Positions 6,289 through 15,495 are shown, numbered from the stretch's first letter. The stretch: 64,000 nt of DNA from Marinomonas pollencensis (GCF_003387375.1 NZ_QUNG01000013.1:1-64000), one strand, 5' to 3'. Made by a program: numbers and translations. Notes: generated by a model from the letters alone, not told the origin.

Positions 6289-8364
6289 ATGTCCCAGTAT
6301 GATGCGTTATTCGAGCCACTCAAGATCAATAAATTAACGATACGCAACCGTATTGTTAGTACGGCTCACGCGGAGGTCTATGCAACAGATGGCGGGATGA
6401 CCACCGACCGCTATGTGAAATATTACGAGGAAAAAGCCAAAGGTGGATGCGGGCTGTGTATTTGCGGCGGCTCCAGTGTGGTGTCGATCGACAGCCCGCA
6501 AAGCTGGTGGAGTTCGGTGAACCTGTCTGTCGACCGTATTATTCCGCATTTTCAAAACCTAGCCGACGCTGTGCATAAGCACGGTGGCAAGATCATGATT
6601 CAAATTACCCACATGGGGCGCCGCTCCCGCTGGGATGGTGAAAACTGGCCCAGCCTGATGTCGCCGTCGGGTATCCGTGAACCCGTCCATCGGGCGACTT
6701 GTAAAACCATCGAAGTAGAAGAAATTTGGCGTATTGTGGGGGATTTCGCTCAAGCCGCGCGCCGTGCCAAAGAAGGCGGGTTAGACGGTGTTGAGCTGTC
6801 TGCAGTACACCAACATATGATCGATCAGTTCTGGTCACCACGAGTTAATAAGCGTACCGATGAATGGGGCGGGACTTTTGAAGGGCGAATGAAATTCGGC
6901 CTAGAAGTGCTCAAAGCGGTGCGCGCAGAAGTCGGTCCAGACTTTGTTGTGGGCCTGCGTATTTCTGGTGATGAATTCCACCCAGATGGTTTGAATCACG
7001 AGGACATGAAACAGATTGCCAAATACTTTAACGACACCGGCATGATCGATTATTTCGGTGTGGTGGGATCGGGGTGTGATACGCACAATACCTTGGCCAA
7101 TGTGATTCCTAACATGAGCTATCCTCCTGAGCCATTTTTACATCTTGCGGCTGGGATCAAGGCAGTCGTCGATGTGCCTGTGATTCATGCGCAAAATATT
7201 AAAGACCCAAATCAAGCCAAGCGAATTATTGAAGGAGGGTATGTGGATTTTGTTGGTATGACGCGCGCGCACATTGCCGATCCGCATTTTATCGCCAAAA
7301 TCAAGATGGATCAGGTGGATCAAATTCGCCAGTGTGTTGGTGCAAATTACTGTATCGACCGTCAATACCAAGGTTTGGACGTGCTCTGTATTCAAAATGC
7401 AGCGACCTCTCGAGAGTACATGGGGCTGCCCCATACCATTGAGAAAACCAGTGGTGTAATTCGTGAGGTGTTGGTAATTGGTGGTGGACCAGGAGGAATG
7501 GAAGCCGCTCGCGTGGCCGCAGAGCGCGGACATAAAGTCACGCTAATTGAAGCGGCGTCTGAATTAGGTGGGCAAATTAATTTAGCGGCAAAAGCGCCAC
7601 AGCGAGATCAAATTGCGGGCATCAGTCGCTGGTTAATTATGGAGTTAGAGCGTTTAGGCGTGACGATTCGAGTTAATACCGCTGCGGATGAATCTCTGGT
7701 AACCAGTTTGGCGCCTGACGTTTGTATTTTGGCAACGGGAGGGCGCCCTTTCCTTGAGCAGAACCCAGAGTGGGGAGCGGAAGACGACTTGGTGGTATCC
7801 ACTTGGGATATTTTAAGCGGCAAGGTCGAGCCTGGTAAAAATGTACTGATCTACGACACGATTTGCGAATTTTCTGGTATGTCTGCCGCGGATTATTTGG
7901 CGGCAAAAAGGGCCTTGGTGGAACTAGTAACGGACGACATCAAGCCTGGGGTGGGCATTGGTGGCACTACGTTTCCGACTTACTATCGTTCGCTGTATGA
8001 GCAAGAAGTTATTATGTCTTCAGACCTCAAATTGGAAAAAGTCTATCGTGAAGACAGTCATTTAGTGGCGCTGTTAGAAAATGAATACACCGGCCAGCAA
8101 GAAGAGCGGGTGGTTGATCAAGTGGTGATTGAAAACGGAACCCGCCCGAATGAAGACTTGTACTACGCGTTAAAAGCAGCGTCTTGCAATAAGGGGCAGA
8201 TTGATATGCAAGCCTTGTTTGATATCGAGCCACAGCCAGTGCTTAAGGCGCAGGGTGATGAGGCAGTGGATGGCATGATTCTATGGCGGTTAGGGGATTG
8301 TGTGTCACAGCGAAATATCCATGCGGCGCTATACGATGCTTTGCGCCTTTGCAAAGACCTTTAA
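6289..8364 (+). CDS. dgcA: Dimethylglycine demethylase subunit DgcA
   Basis: 691 aa. Architecture of the trimethylamine dehydrogenase / 2,4-dienoyl-CoA reductase group: an N-terminal FMN-binding TIM barrel (~1-345, with ITHMGRRSRWDG and SAVHQHMIDQFWSP), an iron-sulfur segment (349-367), then a pyridine-nucleotide/FAD fold starting VLVIGGGPGGMEAARVA (~396). With DgcB it demethylates N,N-dimethylglycine to sarcosine and formaldehyde. The iron-sulfur segment reads C349-V-G-A352-N-Y-C355 then C367. Trimethylamine dehydrogenase has a fourth Cys where this protein has Ala352. Good ribosome site AAGGCGGGG. The next gene starts 32 nt downstream. Confidence 0.9.
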   Translation: MSQYDALFEPLKINKLTIRNRIVSTAHAEVYATDGGMTTDRYVKYYEEKAKGGCGLCICGGSSVVSIDSPQSWWSSVNLSVDRIIPHFQNLADAVHKHGGKIMIQITHMGRRSRWDGENWPSLMSPSGIREPVHRATCKTIEVEEIWRIVGDFAQAARRAKEGGLDGVELSAVHQHMIDQFWSPRVNKRTDEWGGTFEGRMKFGLEVLKAVRAEVGPDFVVGLRISGDEFHPDGLNHEDMKQIAKYFNDTGMIDYFGVVGSGCDTHNTLANVIPNMSYPPEPFLHLAAGIKAVVDVPVIHAQNIKDPNQAKRIIEGGYVDFVGMTRAHIADPHFIAKIKMDQVDQIRQCVGANYCIDRQYQGLDVLCIQNAATSREYMGLPHTIEKTSGVIREVLVIGGGPGGMEAARVAAERGHKVTLIEAASELGGQINLAAKAPQRDQIAGISRWLIMELERLGVTIRVNTAADESLVTSLAPDVCILATGGRPFLEQNPEWGAEDDLVVSTWDILSGKVEPGKNVLIYDTICEFSGMSAADYLAAKRALVELVTDDIKPGVGIGGTTFPTYYRSLYEQEVIMSSDLKLEKVYREDSHLVALLENEYTGQQEERVVDQVVIENGTRPNEDLYYALKAASCNKGQIDMQALFDIEPQPVLKAQGDEAVDGMILWRLGDCVSQRNIHAALYDALRLCKDL

Positions 8365-8396
8365 CGATGAGCCTATTTGGCGGATGAGGATTCATC

Positions 8397-10343
8397 ATGG
8401 CGATTGACTGGTTACCTTCAGTATTGATTGTGACACTGCTTATATTGGCGGTGATTGGCGGTGTGCGGCGAGCCAATTTATGGCGTGCAGGGCAGCCAGA
8501 AAAAGTCGATATAGTGGCTGGCTTGTTGGCACTGCCAAAACGCTACTTGCAGGACCTTCATCATGTGGTTGCACGGGACAAATACATGTCTCAGAGCCAC
8601 GTTGCCACCGCCGGTGGTTTTGTCTTATCCATGATTTTAGTGCTCTTAGTGCATGTCTTTGGCGTCAGCAATCGGTTATTGGCAGGGGCGTTATTAGTGG
8701 CGTTAGGACTGATGTTTGTTGGTGCTTTATTTATCGCGAAACGTCGTTTACAGCCGCCTAGTCGGTTATCCAAAGGGCCTTGGATGCGCTTGCCGAAAAG
8801 CCTACTGACGTTTGCTGTGACATTTTTTGTACTGACGCTGCCCATGGCTGGAGTATTGCCTGAGGGGACTGGCAATTGGTTGTTAACGATGATTTTGTCG
8901 GCAGGCATCATTATCAGCTTGTCGGAGCTGCTGTTTGGTATGACGTGGGGCGGGCCGATGAAGCATGCTTTTGCGGGGGCGTTACACCTTGCTTTCCACC
9001 GTCGTCCGGAGCGATTTGGTGGTGGTCGTTCGACTGGATTGAAGCCCGCAGCCTTGGGGGGAGAGGTTCATGGGGTGGCCAAACCGAGTGATTTCAAATG
9101 GAATCAATTGCTGGGTTTTGATGCGTGTGTACAGTGTGGCAAATGCGAAGCCATGTGCCCCGCGTTTGCCGCAGGGCAACCATTGAATCCAAAGAAGTTG
9201 ATCCAAGATATGGTGGTGGGCTTGGCGGGCGGCACAGATGCTAACTACGCTGGCAGTCCTTATCCAGCTGGTAAAGGCGAGGCCAGAGCGTTAGGCAGTG
9301 CCAAAGGCGGGGCCGATAATGTGATCACCGCAGGTTTGGTTGATGCCGATACTTTATGGTCTTGCACCACATGTCGCGCCTGCGTAGAAGAGTGTCCGAT
9401 GATGATTGAACACGTGGATGCCATTGTGGATATGCGCCGCTTTGTAACGATGGAAAAAGGCCAAACCCCTAATAAGGGGGCGCAGGTGTTAGAAAATATA
9501 ATTGCCACCGATAACCCCAATGGCTATGCCCCAGGGAGCCGAACCCATTGGGCTGCTGACCAGAACCTGCCTTTGATGAAAGATAAGCAGCAAGTGGATG
9601 TATTATTTTGGGTGTCTGATGGCGCTTTTGATATGCGCAGTCAGCGTATTCTTCGCGCTTTTGTGACGCTTATGAAAGCCGCTAAGGTGGACGTGGCTAT
9701 CTTGGGTGACGAAGAGCGCGACTGTGGCGATGTAGCGAGGCGGTTAGGCGATGACGCCAGTTTTCAGAGTTTGGCGAAGCGTAATTTGGCCACACTGTCG
9801 CAGTATAAGTTCAACAAAATAGTCACTACTGATCCCCATGCTTACCACTGCTTGCGTAATGAATACAGTGACTTGGATGTGAATGGGGTGCTTTCTCAAG
9901 GGGCATCAGGACAAGCTGTTGAGGTGCTTCATCATACGACTTTTTTGAATCATTTGGTTGAACAAGGCTTGCTTAATTTTGAGCGCTTTAGTGACACCCG
10001 GATGACTTACCATGACCCTTGTTATCTAGGTCGTTATAACGGTGAATACGAAGCACCTCGTGAGCTGTTGCGTTCGTTAGGCATTAATATTACCGAGATG
10101 GCCCGCTCCGGCTACCGTTCTCGCTGTTGTGGCGGTGGCGGCGGTGCACCGATTACCGATATTCCAGGAGAGCGTCGTATCGCCGATATGCGCATGGCCG
10201 ACGTCACTGAGACCGGCGCTGAGCTGGTGGCAGTTGGCTGTCAGCAATGCACAGCCATGTTGGAAGGGGTGGTTGAACCTCGACCAGTGGTGAAAGACAT
10301 TGCGGAAATTCTGGTAGGGCAGTTGATTGAGGAGGTCCATTGA
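8397..10343 (+). CDS. dgcB: Dimethylglycine demethylase subunit DgcB, membrane iron-sulfur protein
   Basis: 648 aa. The N-terminal third has about five hydrophobic segments (residues ~4-21, 63-83, 89-106, 128-147, 158-178), anchoring it in the inner membrane. Then come two ferredoxin-type motifs (CVQCGKCEAMCP and CTTCRACVEECP) for two [4Fe-4S] clusters. The C-terminal half is a heterodisulfide-reductase-like Cys-rich domain (DPCYLGRYNGEYEAPRELL, CCGGGGG, GCQQC). The design suggests electron relay between DgcA, the ETF and the quinone pool. GAGGA site 7 nt before the ATG. Its TGA overlaps the ATG of the next gene (TGATG), so the two are translationally coupled. Confidence 0.88.
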   Translation: MAIDWLPSVLIVTLLILAVIGGVRRANLWRAGQPEKVDIVAGLLALPKRYLQDLHHVVARDKYMSQSHVATAGGFVLSMILVLLVHVFGVSNRLLAGALLVALGLMFVGALFIAKRRLQPPSRLSKGPWMRLPKSLLTFAVTFFVLTLPMAGVLPEGTGNWLLTMILSAGIIISLSELLFGMTWGGPMKHAFAGALHLAFHRRPERFGGGRSTGLKPAALGGEVHGVAKPSDFKWNQLLGFDACVQCGKCEAMCPAFAAGQPLNPKKLIQDMVVGLAGGTDANYAGSPYPAGKGEARALGSAKGGADNVITAGLVDADTLWSCTTCRACVEECPMMIEHVDAIVDMRRFVTMEKGQTPNKGAQVLENIIATDNPNGYAPGSRTHWAADQNLPLMKDKQQVDVLFWVSDGAFDMRSQRILRAFVTLMKAAKVDVAILGDEERDCGDVARRLGDDASFQSLAKRNLATLSQYKFNKIVTTDPHAYHCLRNEYSDLDVNGVLSQGASGQAVEVLHHTTFLNHLVEQGLLNFERFSDTRMTYHDPCYLGRYNGEYEAPRELLRSLGINITEMARSGYRSRCCGGGGGAPITDIPGERRIADMRMADVTETGAELVAVGCQQCTAMLEGVVEPRPVVKDIAEILVGQLIEEVH

Positions 10344-11638
10344 TGAATGACTTCTCCTCTGTCGCTGTGTCCCCTGTGGGGGTGGTACGGCGTGATCCGC
10401 GTAAAGAATGGATGGCTCGAAATCGCTTACACCCACGACATCATGAGGTGATTAGCGAAGGCGTCGGCGGCGAGATGGGGGCAAATGGCTTAATGCGTAG
10501 AAACCCACGTCAAATCGGGTTTATTGGCCCTAATGGTATTAAGCGCATTGATCGCCTCAAAGGAAATGCAGTTCAGACGCCCAATAAACGACAATCGGTA
10601 GTGCCAGAAGTCGTGTTGCCATGGCATGTAGTCGCCACGGCAGATTTCTATATTTTCGTGGTGCCGGATATGGTGGGGGGGCGATTATCTGGCCATGACA
10701 AAGACATATTAGGCCTGGCTCATCGCTTACAAAAGGAAATAGCAGGACAAGGTGCGGTGGTGGCGGTGTGCTTTGGTGAAGTCAAAGAAACACAGTTTGA
10801 GTTGGCTGGAGTGGATCGCTTGGTGCACTTTGCAGGCGCTGAGTTTGAGGGCTTTGCAGCAGAAGCAAAAGCCGCCGCGTTGGCTGCTATGGACGAACGA
10901 TGGGCACCAAAACACTGGCTGTTTCCTGATAGCATTCATGGTGGTACAGATTTGGGCTCTCGTCTTGCGGCTGAGTTAGGAGAGCGGCCGGCGACGCAAG
11001 CATGGCAAGTGGATCTGGAAAAAACCGTCGCTCGTGGCGCAGGGGGGAGCCTTGATATAAGCCGAGCCACGCCACGTATTTTATTCTTGCTAGAAGAATG
11101 TGCGTACCCCATTGATGAAACGCGTCATCAAGTTTTATCTCTAGAGATGCCTGAGGTACAGCGTCCTGCGCCGCGCTTACTTGACCAAGGGTTAGTGGCT
11201 GTCGACCCGAATGAAATTCCATTGGCTGAAGCCGAGTTCATATTGTCGGCAGGCAATGGCATCCATAACTGGGCGCAATTTCACCAGACTGCTAAGGCGT
11301 TAGGCGCCACGGAAGGAGCGAGTCGAGTGGCGGTTGATGATGGTTTTATGCCACGTTCTCGTCAAGTGGGCGCATCGGGCACCTGGGTGACAGCGCGTGT
11401 TTACATAGCCGTGGGCATTTCAGGGGCAATCCAGCATCTACAGGGGATTGCCCAGTGCGACAAAATCATAGCGATTAACACTGATGCAGGTTGTGACATG
11501 GTAAAACGAGCGAATTTAGCTGTGATTGACGACAGTGATGCGATTTTGTCTGCCTTGATGATGTTAGCGAACGAGAAGCTTGTTGAGCCCGGTGCTGTTC
11601 AAGGAAACACTAACAAGGAGGACAGCGATGCCGCTTAA
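10343..11638 (+). CDS. Electron transfer flavoprotein alpha subunit of the dimethylglycine operon
   Basis: 431 aa from the ATG at 10343, preceded by GGAGG at 10331-10335. A TTG three bases upstream is also in frame but less likely. The C-terminal FAD-binding domain is clear (RQVGASGTWV, YIAVGISGAIQHLQGI, IIAINTDAGCDMVKRANL). Usual ETF-alpha proteins have about 310 residues. Here about 95 extra N-terminal residues, rich in Arg, His and Gly, precede the FixB-like domain beginning near VVATADFYIFVV. The gene overlaps dgcB and the ETF-beta gene, which ties this ETF to dimethylglycine oxidation. Confidence 0.88.
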   Translation: MNDFSSVAVSPVGVVRRDPRKEWMARNRLHPRHHEVISEGVGGEMGANGLMRRNPRQIGFIGPNGIKRIDRLKGNAVQTPNKRQSVVPEVVLPWHVVATADFYIFVVPDMVGGRLSGHDKDILGLAHRLQKEIAGQGAVVAVCFGEVKETQFELAGVDRLVHFAGAEFEGFAAEAKAAALAAMDERWAPKHWLFPDSIHGGTDLGSRLAAELGERPATQAWQVDLEKTVARGAGGSLDISRATPRILFLLEECAYPIDETRHQVLSLEMPEVQRPAPRLLDQGLVAVDPNEIPLAEAEFILSAGNGIHNWAQFHQTAKALGATEGASRVAVDDGFMPRSRQVGASGTWVTARVYIAVGISGAIQHLQGIAQCDKIIAINTDAGCDMVKRANLAVIDDSDAILSALMMLANEKLVEPGAVQGNTNKEDSDAA

Positions 11639-12398
11639 TATTGTGTCTTTGGTGTCAGTGGGCCGCCACCCTCAGTCGGGGCGGTCGCGACGTGCTGAAC
11701 AAGATGGCCGTGCTGTCGAAATGGGGTTGAAGCTTGCAGGTCAGCAATTATCAGTGGTTCATGTGGGCAACCCTGATGAGCCAGTTTTACGTCAATATGC
11801 AGGTATGGGACTATCGTCTTTAACGGTTTTAAAACAAGCAGATAGATTTGATGCTGTGCCTGTTCTGCAGCGTTATTTAGAACAAAAAAACATCGACATA
11901 GTGCTCACTGGAGTCCGTAGTGAGAGTGGTGAGTCGTCTGGTATGGTGCCCTATTTATTAGCACATGCTTTAGGTTGGCCAGTGGTGGCTCGAGTAGCAG
12001 ACATTGTGTGTGTAGAAAAGGGGGAGGCGCAGGTGTTATTGGCGTTACCACGGGGTCAACGCCGTGCGGTGCGAGTTGCATTACCCTTTATTGCTAGCCT
12101 GGATTTGGCTGCCCCCCCTGCGCGTCAAAGTGCGTTTGGGGTCGGCTTACGGGCCAAAATAGAAACCATTGAGAGTATTGGAGAAGTAGACCAGATTCGT
12201 GTAGATTGGCAAGAGGCTGAGGCAAAACCTCGTGCCAAACGTCTTAAAACGGTAAAAGCGAAAACCGCTGCCGAACGCTTTAAGGCGGCCACAGCAAAAC
12301 CGCAAGGTGATGCTGGCAAGGTGCTGATAAACGAAACGACGCAACAAAAAGCACAAGCTATTTTTGATCTATTACTGGAAGAGAAAGTGATTCGCTAG
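11628..12398 (+). CDS. Electron transfer flavoprotein beta subunit of the dimethylglycine operon
   Basis: 256 aa from the ATG at 11628, which follows AAGGAGGA and lies inside the last codons of the alpha gene (11-nt overlap). The frame opens earlier, at 11580, but that start has no support. The sequence follows the FixA fold: LVSVGRHPQSG, RRAEQDGRAVEMGLKLA, DIVLTGVRSESGESSGMVPYLLAHALGWPVV. The C-terminal quarter is unusually rich in Lys and Ala (~200-245). With the alpha subunit it would carry electrons from DgcAB toward ETF:quinone oxidoreductase, which is not in this window. Confidence 0.87.
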   Translation: MPLNIVSLVSVGRHPQSGRSRRAEQDGRAVEMGLKLAGQQLSVVHVGNPDEPVLRQYAGMGLSSLTVLKQADRFDAVPVLQRYLEQKNIDIVLTGVRSESGESSGMVPYLLAHALGWPVVARVADIVCVEKGEAQVLLALPRGQRRAVRVALPFIASLDLAAPPARQSAFGVGLRAKIETIESIGEVDQIRVDWQEAEAKPRAKRLKTVKAKTAAERFKAATAKPQGDAGKVLINETTQQKAQAIFDLLLEEKVIR

Positions 12399-12408
12399 GT
12401 ACTAAACT

Positions 12409-12657
12409 ATGATGATTGTAGACTTGGTTGATGAAGTAGATTTTAAAGAAAAATTGATCGCCCTAGGGGCACCTGTTTGCCAGGAGCAAAGCTTGGAGGA
12501 AGTCCGCGAGGCGACCTTAGCGTGGTTAAAGGAATACCCGGAGCAGATATCGTTTGTGCAACAGCTTTGCCAAGAAATGGAGCACAACGAAGTAACGGTT
12601 CTGCCGGAAGTAAAAGCCTTGCTGCGGCGTTTTATTGGCTTTACAGGAATGGTATAA
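12409..12657 (+). CDS. Small acidic protein ending the dimethylglycine operon
   Basis: 82 aa, or 81 if the second ATG at 12412 is used. It starts 10 nt after the ETF-beta stop, in the same operon and before the terminator. It is acidic in the first half (LVDEVDFKEKLIALG), predicted mainly helical, with a hydrophobic C-terminus (LLRRFIGFTGMV). There is no signal peptide and one Cys (residue 24). I do not recognise the family. Position and codon use argue for a real gene; a subunit or assembly factor for the demethylase is possible but unproven. Confidence 0.65.
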   Translation: MMIVDLVDEVDFKEKLIALGAPVCQEQSLEEVREATLAWLKEYPEQISFVQQLCQEMEHNEVTVLPEVKALLRRFIGFTGMV

Positions 12658-12727
12658 AAACCACGTTTGGTGTGGGTCTAATCAGCGGGTACTCAGCAGG
12701 CTGCACTCTAGTAAGATTCTTTAAAAT

Positions 12728-12750
12728 GGGCGCTGATTAAGCGCCCGTTT
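12728..12750. terminator. Terminator between the convergent dimethylglycine operon and gbcA
   Basis: GGGCGCT (12728-12734) pairs with AGCGCCC (12740-12746) across a 5-nt loop, followed by GTTTTGG on the plus strand. It lies 70 bp after the 82-aa ORF and 34 bp past the end of gbcA on the other strand, so it can serve both. Confidence 0.65.
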
Positions 12751-12783
12751 TGGTTTGGCAGGGAGAGTTGTCGATCCGCCCAA

Positions 12784-14058
12784 TTAGGGTGTGACAAGAT
12801 TCTTTTGAATGGTAGAGGTGTACCATTCTAAAAAGTTAATGATGCCAAATTCATAGGTTTCTGAATAAGGTCCAGGCTGATAGCCAATCGAGTTAATGCC
12901 CATTTGGTTGCGCTCGCCAAGGTTTTTGTCTTGCTCGTTAGTGGCATCCCAGACATGACGTAGTTTTTCTGTCTCGTAGTCCACCCCTTCTACCGCATCT
13001 TTGTGCACAAACCACTTTGTAGTGACTATGCTTTCTTGAGCAGAAATAGGCAGTACTCGAAACACAATAAAGTGGTCTGATTGCATGTGGTTCCACGAAT
13101 TAGGCAGGTGCAAAATTCGCATCGACCCTAATTCAGGATTTTTTACTCTGCCGAGCAATTTTTTGCAGGCTACGCTGCCATCCATGGTCATCACCTTAGT
13201 GCCTTTTTTTAAGGGCATACGAACCATGCGATTGCGCTGGGATCTGCCAAAGCTTTTATGTTGATGGGGAATTCCTTCGGCATCCCATTGGGCCGCTTGG
13301 GCATTATAATGATCGATGAAATCTTGTGGCGCCCTTGGGTCGTGGGTGTCGTCCCATTCGAGCAACGAATTTAACAGTTCTGGGTGGCTGCCAGCGCAGT
13401 GATAACACTCACGATTGTTTTCCAGTACCAGTTTCCAATTGGCGCGTTCATACATAGTTGATTCGGCCGCCAACTTGGTATTTTCCACATCGTAAGGGGC
13501 CATGTAATCGTCCAGTGAAGAGAGAAAGGCATCAAACTCATCATCGGGAGCCGTCTGCGCTAAACAGACAAAAATAAACCCGCCGGAGTGCTTGCAGTGA
13601 GCTGCTTGCAAACCGTGTTGGCCTTTATCAAACCCTTGATTCATCTCATTGCCAGCAAACAGCAGATTGCCTTTGAGGTCGTATGTCCATTGGTGATAGG
13701 GGCAGACGAGGTTCGCTACTTTACCGCGCTGTTCATGGCAAAGAACGGATCCTCGATGACGGCAAGTATTGTGAAAGGCATTGATATTGCCTTGAGCATC
13801 GCGCACTACCAGAATAGGGTTTTGACCGATTTGAACCGTAAAATAATTACCCTTGCTGGGGATTTCGCTGGTCATGCCAACGAACAGCCATTCTTTTTGA
13901 AACACTTCCTCCATATCGATGCGAAAAACATGAGGGTCATTGTAAAAGCGTGCTTCAAGTGAATGGTTGGTTAGGCGTTTACGCAGCGCATCCAACATGT
14001 CTGAGCGCGCCTCATCAAGGGTGGTATGGCGGACATTAAGCAGATCGTTTTGATTCAT
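12784..14058 (-). CDS. gbcA: Glycine betaine monooxygenase, oxygenase subunit GbcA
   Basis: 424 aa, a Rieske non-haem iron oxygenase. The [2Fe-2S] Rieske motif is C99-x-H101 ... C119-x2-H122. The mononuclear iron site is in LENNRECYHCAGSH, with H220 and H225. It converts glycine betaine to dimethylglycine plus formaldehyde using O2 and electrons from GbcB, the first step of the pathway completed by DgcAB. Length matches Pseudomonas GbcA. It is divergent from gbcB, whereas in some relatives the two are co-directional. The start at 14058 has a weak ribosome site. Confidence 0.93.
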   Translation of the reverse strand: MNQNDLLNVRHTTLDEARSDMLDALRKRLTNHSLEARFYNDPHVFRIDMEEVFQKEWLFVGMTSEIPSKGNYFTVQIGQNPILVVRDAQGNINAFHNTCRHRGSVLCHEQRGKVANLVCPYHQWTYDLKGNLLFAGNEMNQGFDKGQHGLQAAHCKHSGGFIFVCLAQTAPDDEFDAFLSSLDDYMAPYDVENTKLAAESTMYERANWKLVLENNRECYHCAGSHPELLNSLLEWDDTHDPRAPQDFIDHYNAQAAQWDAEGIPHQHKSFGRSQRNRMVRMPLKKGTKVMTMDGSVACKKLLGRVKNPELGSMRILHLPNSWNHMQSDHFIVFRVLPISAQESIVTTKWFVHKDAVEGVDYETEKLRHVWDATNEQDKNLGERNQMGINSIGYQPGPYSETYEFGIINFLEWYTSTIQKNLVTP

Positions 14059-14370
14059 CTTTCTGGACCCTTAATTGCAAAAAGAATTAACTATATAAGT
14101 TGCTAAATTCGTCATGCTGAAGACAGCGTTTGCGGCACACGGGCATGCCGAAATTGGGCATAACCTTAAGGCTATATTGCGCTAATAACAGCCGAGTAAA
14201 GTGCCCAATCGCGACATGCTATGGTATTCAAATCGACTCTCAATGTCTGATCTCGTGCGGCTTTGGTGGCAATGAGCAAGTTATTGTCGTTTAGAGTTAA
14301 TTGGTGTCTCTCTAGTCGAACGAGAATGAGCGGAATAACAGATTAACGTGCCACTGATTGGGAAGCCGCT
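14059..14370. promoter_or_regulatory. Divergent gbcA/gbcB control region
   Basis: 312 bp between the divergent starts. It contains an inverted pair ATTGGGCA (14153-14160) and TGCCCAAT (14202-14209), about 49 bp apart, and a nearby CGGCA/TGCCG pair around 14133-14150. These are candidates for the regulator's operator or for looping. No clear -35/-10 hexamers. By homology GbdR should activate both genes, but I did not recognise a known GbdR consensus. Confidence 0.5.
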
Positions 14371-15495
14371 ATGACCGATTCGACGCCTAGTGTAAACGCT
14401 GATTACTTAGCCCCAGTTAATACTCAAACCTGGGTCAATGGTCGTCACAATGTACGTTGTGTAAAAGTAATTCATGAGACATGGGATGTGCGCACGTTTT
14501 GCTTTATGGCACAGCAACCTGTGATGTTTTTCTTTAAGCCTGGCCAGTTTGTGACGTTGGAGTTGGAGATAAACGACAAACAGGTGATGCGTTCTTACAC
14601 CATTTCGAGTTCTCCCTCTGTGCCCTATAGCTTTTCTATTACGGTCAAACGCGTACCTGGAGGTGAAGTCTCAAATTGGCTCCATGACAACATGGTAATT
14701 GGCAGTGAGGTAGCAGTACATGGGCCGGTTGGGCAATTTAATTGTATAGATTTTGCCGCAGAGAAAGTGCTTTTGTTATCTGGGGGGGTAGGTATTACTC
14801 CTGTGATGTCGATGGCGCGTTGGTGGTTTGATACGAATGCGGATGTGGACATTACTTTTATTCATAGTGCTCGCTCTCCCCGTGATGTGATTTATCCGCG
14901 TGAGCTGGATCATATGGCGTCGCGTTTAGATAACTTTGGCCTCTACTTGATTGTAGAGCGAATGGAGAACGGTTTGCCGTGGCAGGGTTATCGGGGCTTT
15001 TTTGATGAAGATAAGCTGCGCATGATCTCCCCTGATTTTATGGAGCGAGAGATTTTTTGTTGTGGCCCGACACCCTATATGAATGCAATCAAAGCGCTGT
15101 TGCAAAAGCATGGTTTTGACATGAGTCATTACCATGAAGAATCCTTTGGTGCGACACCAGAAAGTGTGGTGGAAGATGCGCTAGAGCAGGCAGAAGTGGC
15201 GCAGGCAGAAGCGGATGCGATTAACCAAGATGATTTGCTGCGAGTCGAGTTTGTTAACAGTGGTAAAAGTATTCAAGTGTCGGCTGGGGAAACCTTGCAT
15301 ACCGCGGCAGCAAAATTGGACTTAATGATACCGAAAGCCTGTGGAATGGGAATCTGCGGTACATGCAAGGTGCTGGTAACAGAGGGTAAAACTCAGATGG
15401 ATCATAATGGTGGCATTACTGATGATGATGTAGAAGAGGGGTATGTGCTGTCTTGTTGTACTGTGGCTAAGACTAATGTGGTTGTGGAATTCTAA
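14371..15495 (+). CDS. gbcB: Glycine betaine monooxygenase, reductase subunit GbcB
   Basis: 374 aa. Order of domains: FAD-binding ferredoxin-reductase fold (RSYTISSSP near residue 75), NAD-binding domain (LLSGGVGITPVMSMARWW; CCGPTPYM), then a C-terminal plant-type [2Fe-2S] domain with C324, C329, C332 and C362. It moves electrons from NADH to the Rieske centre of GbcA. A short acidic linker (DALEQAEVAQAEADA) joins the reductase and ferredoxin parts. The start at 14371 lies just after GGGAAG. The regulator gene follows in the same direction 259 bp later. Confidence 0.93.
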   Translation: MTDSTPSVNADYLAPVNTQTWVNGRHNVRCVKVIHETWDVRTFCFMAQQPVMFFFKPGQFVTLELEINDKQVMRSYTISSSPSVPYSFSITVKRVPGGEVSNWLHDNMVIGSEVAVHGPVGQFNCIDFAAEKVLLLSGGVGITPVMSMARWWFDTNADVDITFIHSARSPRDVIYPRELDHMASRLDNFGLYLIVERMENGLPWQGYRGFFDEDKLRMISPDFMEREIFCCGPTPYMNAIKALLQKHGFDMSHYHEESFGATPESVVEDALEQAEVAQAEADAINQDDLLRVEFVNSGKSIQVSAGETLHTAAAKLDLMIPKACGMGICGTCKVLVTEGKTQMDHNGGITDDDVEEGYVLSCCTVAKTNVVVEF

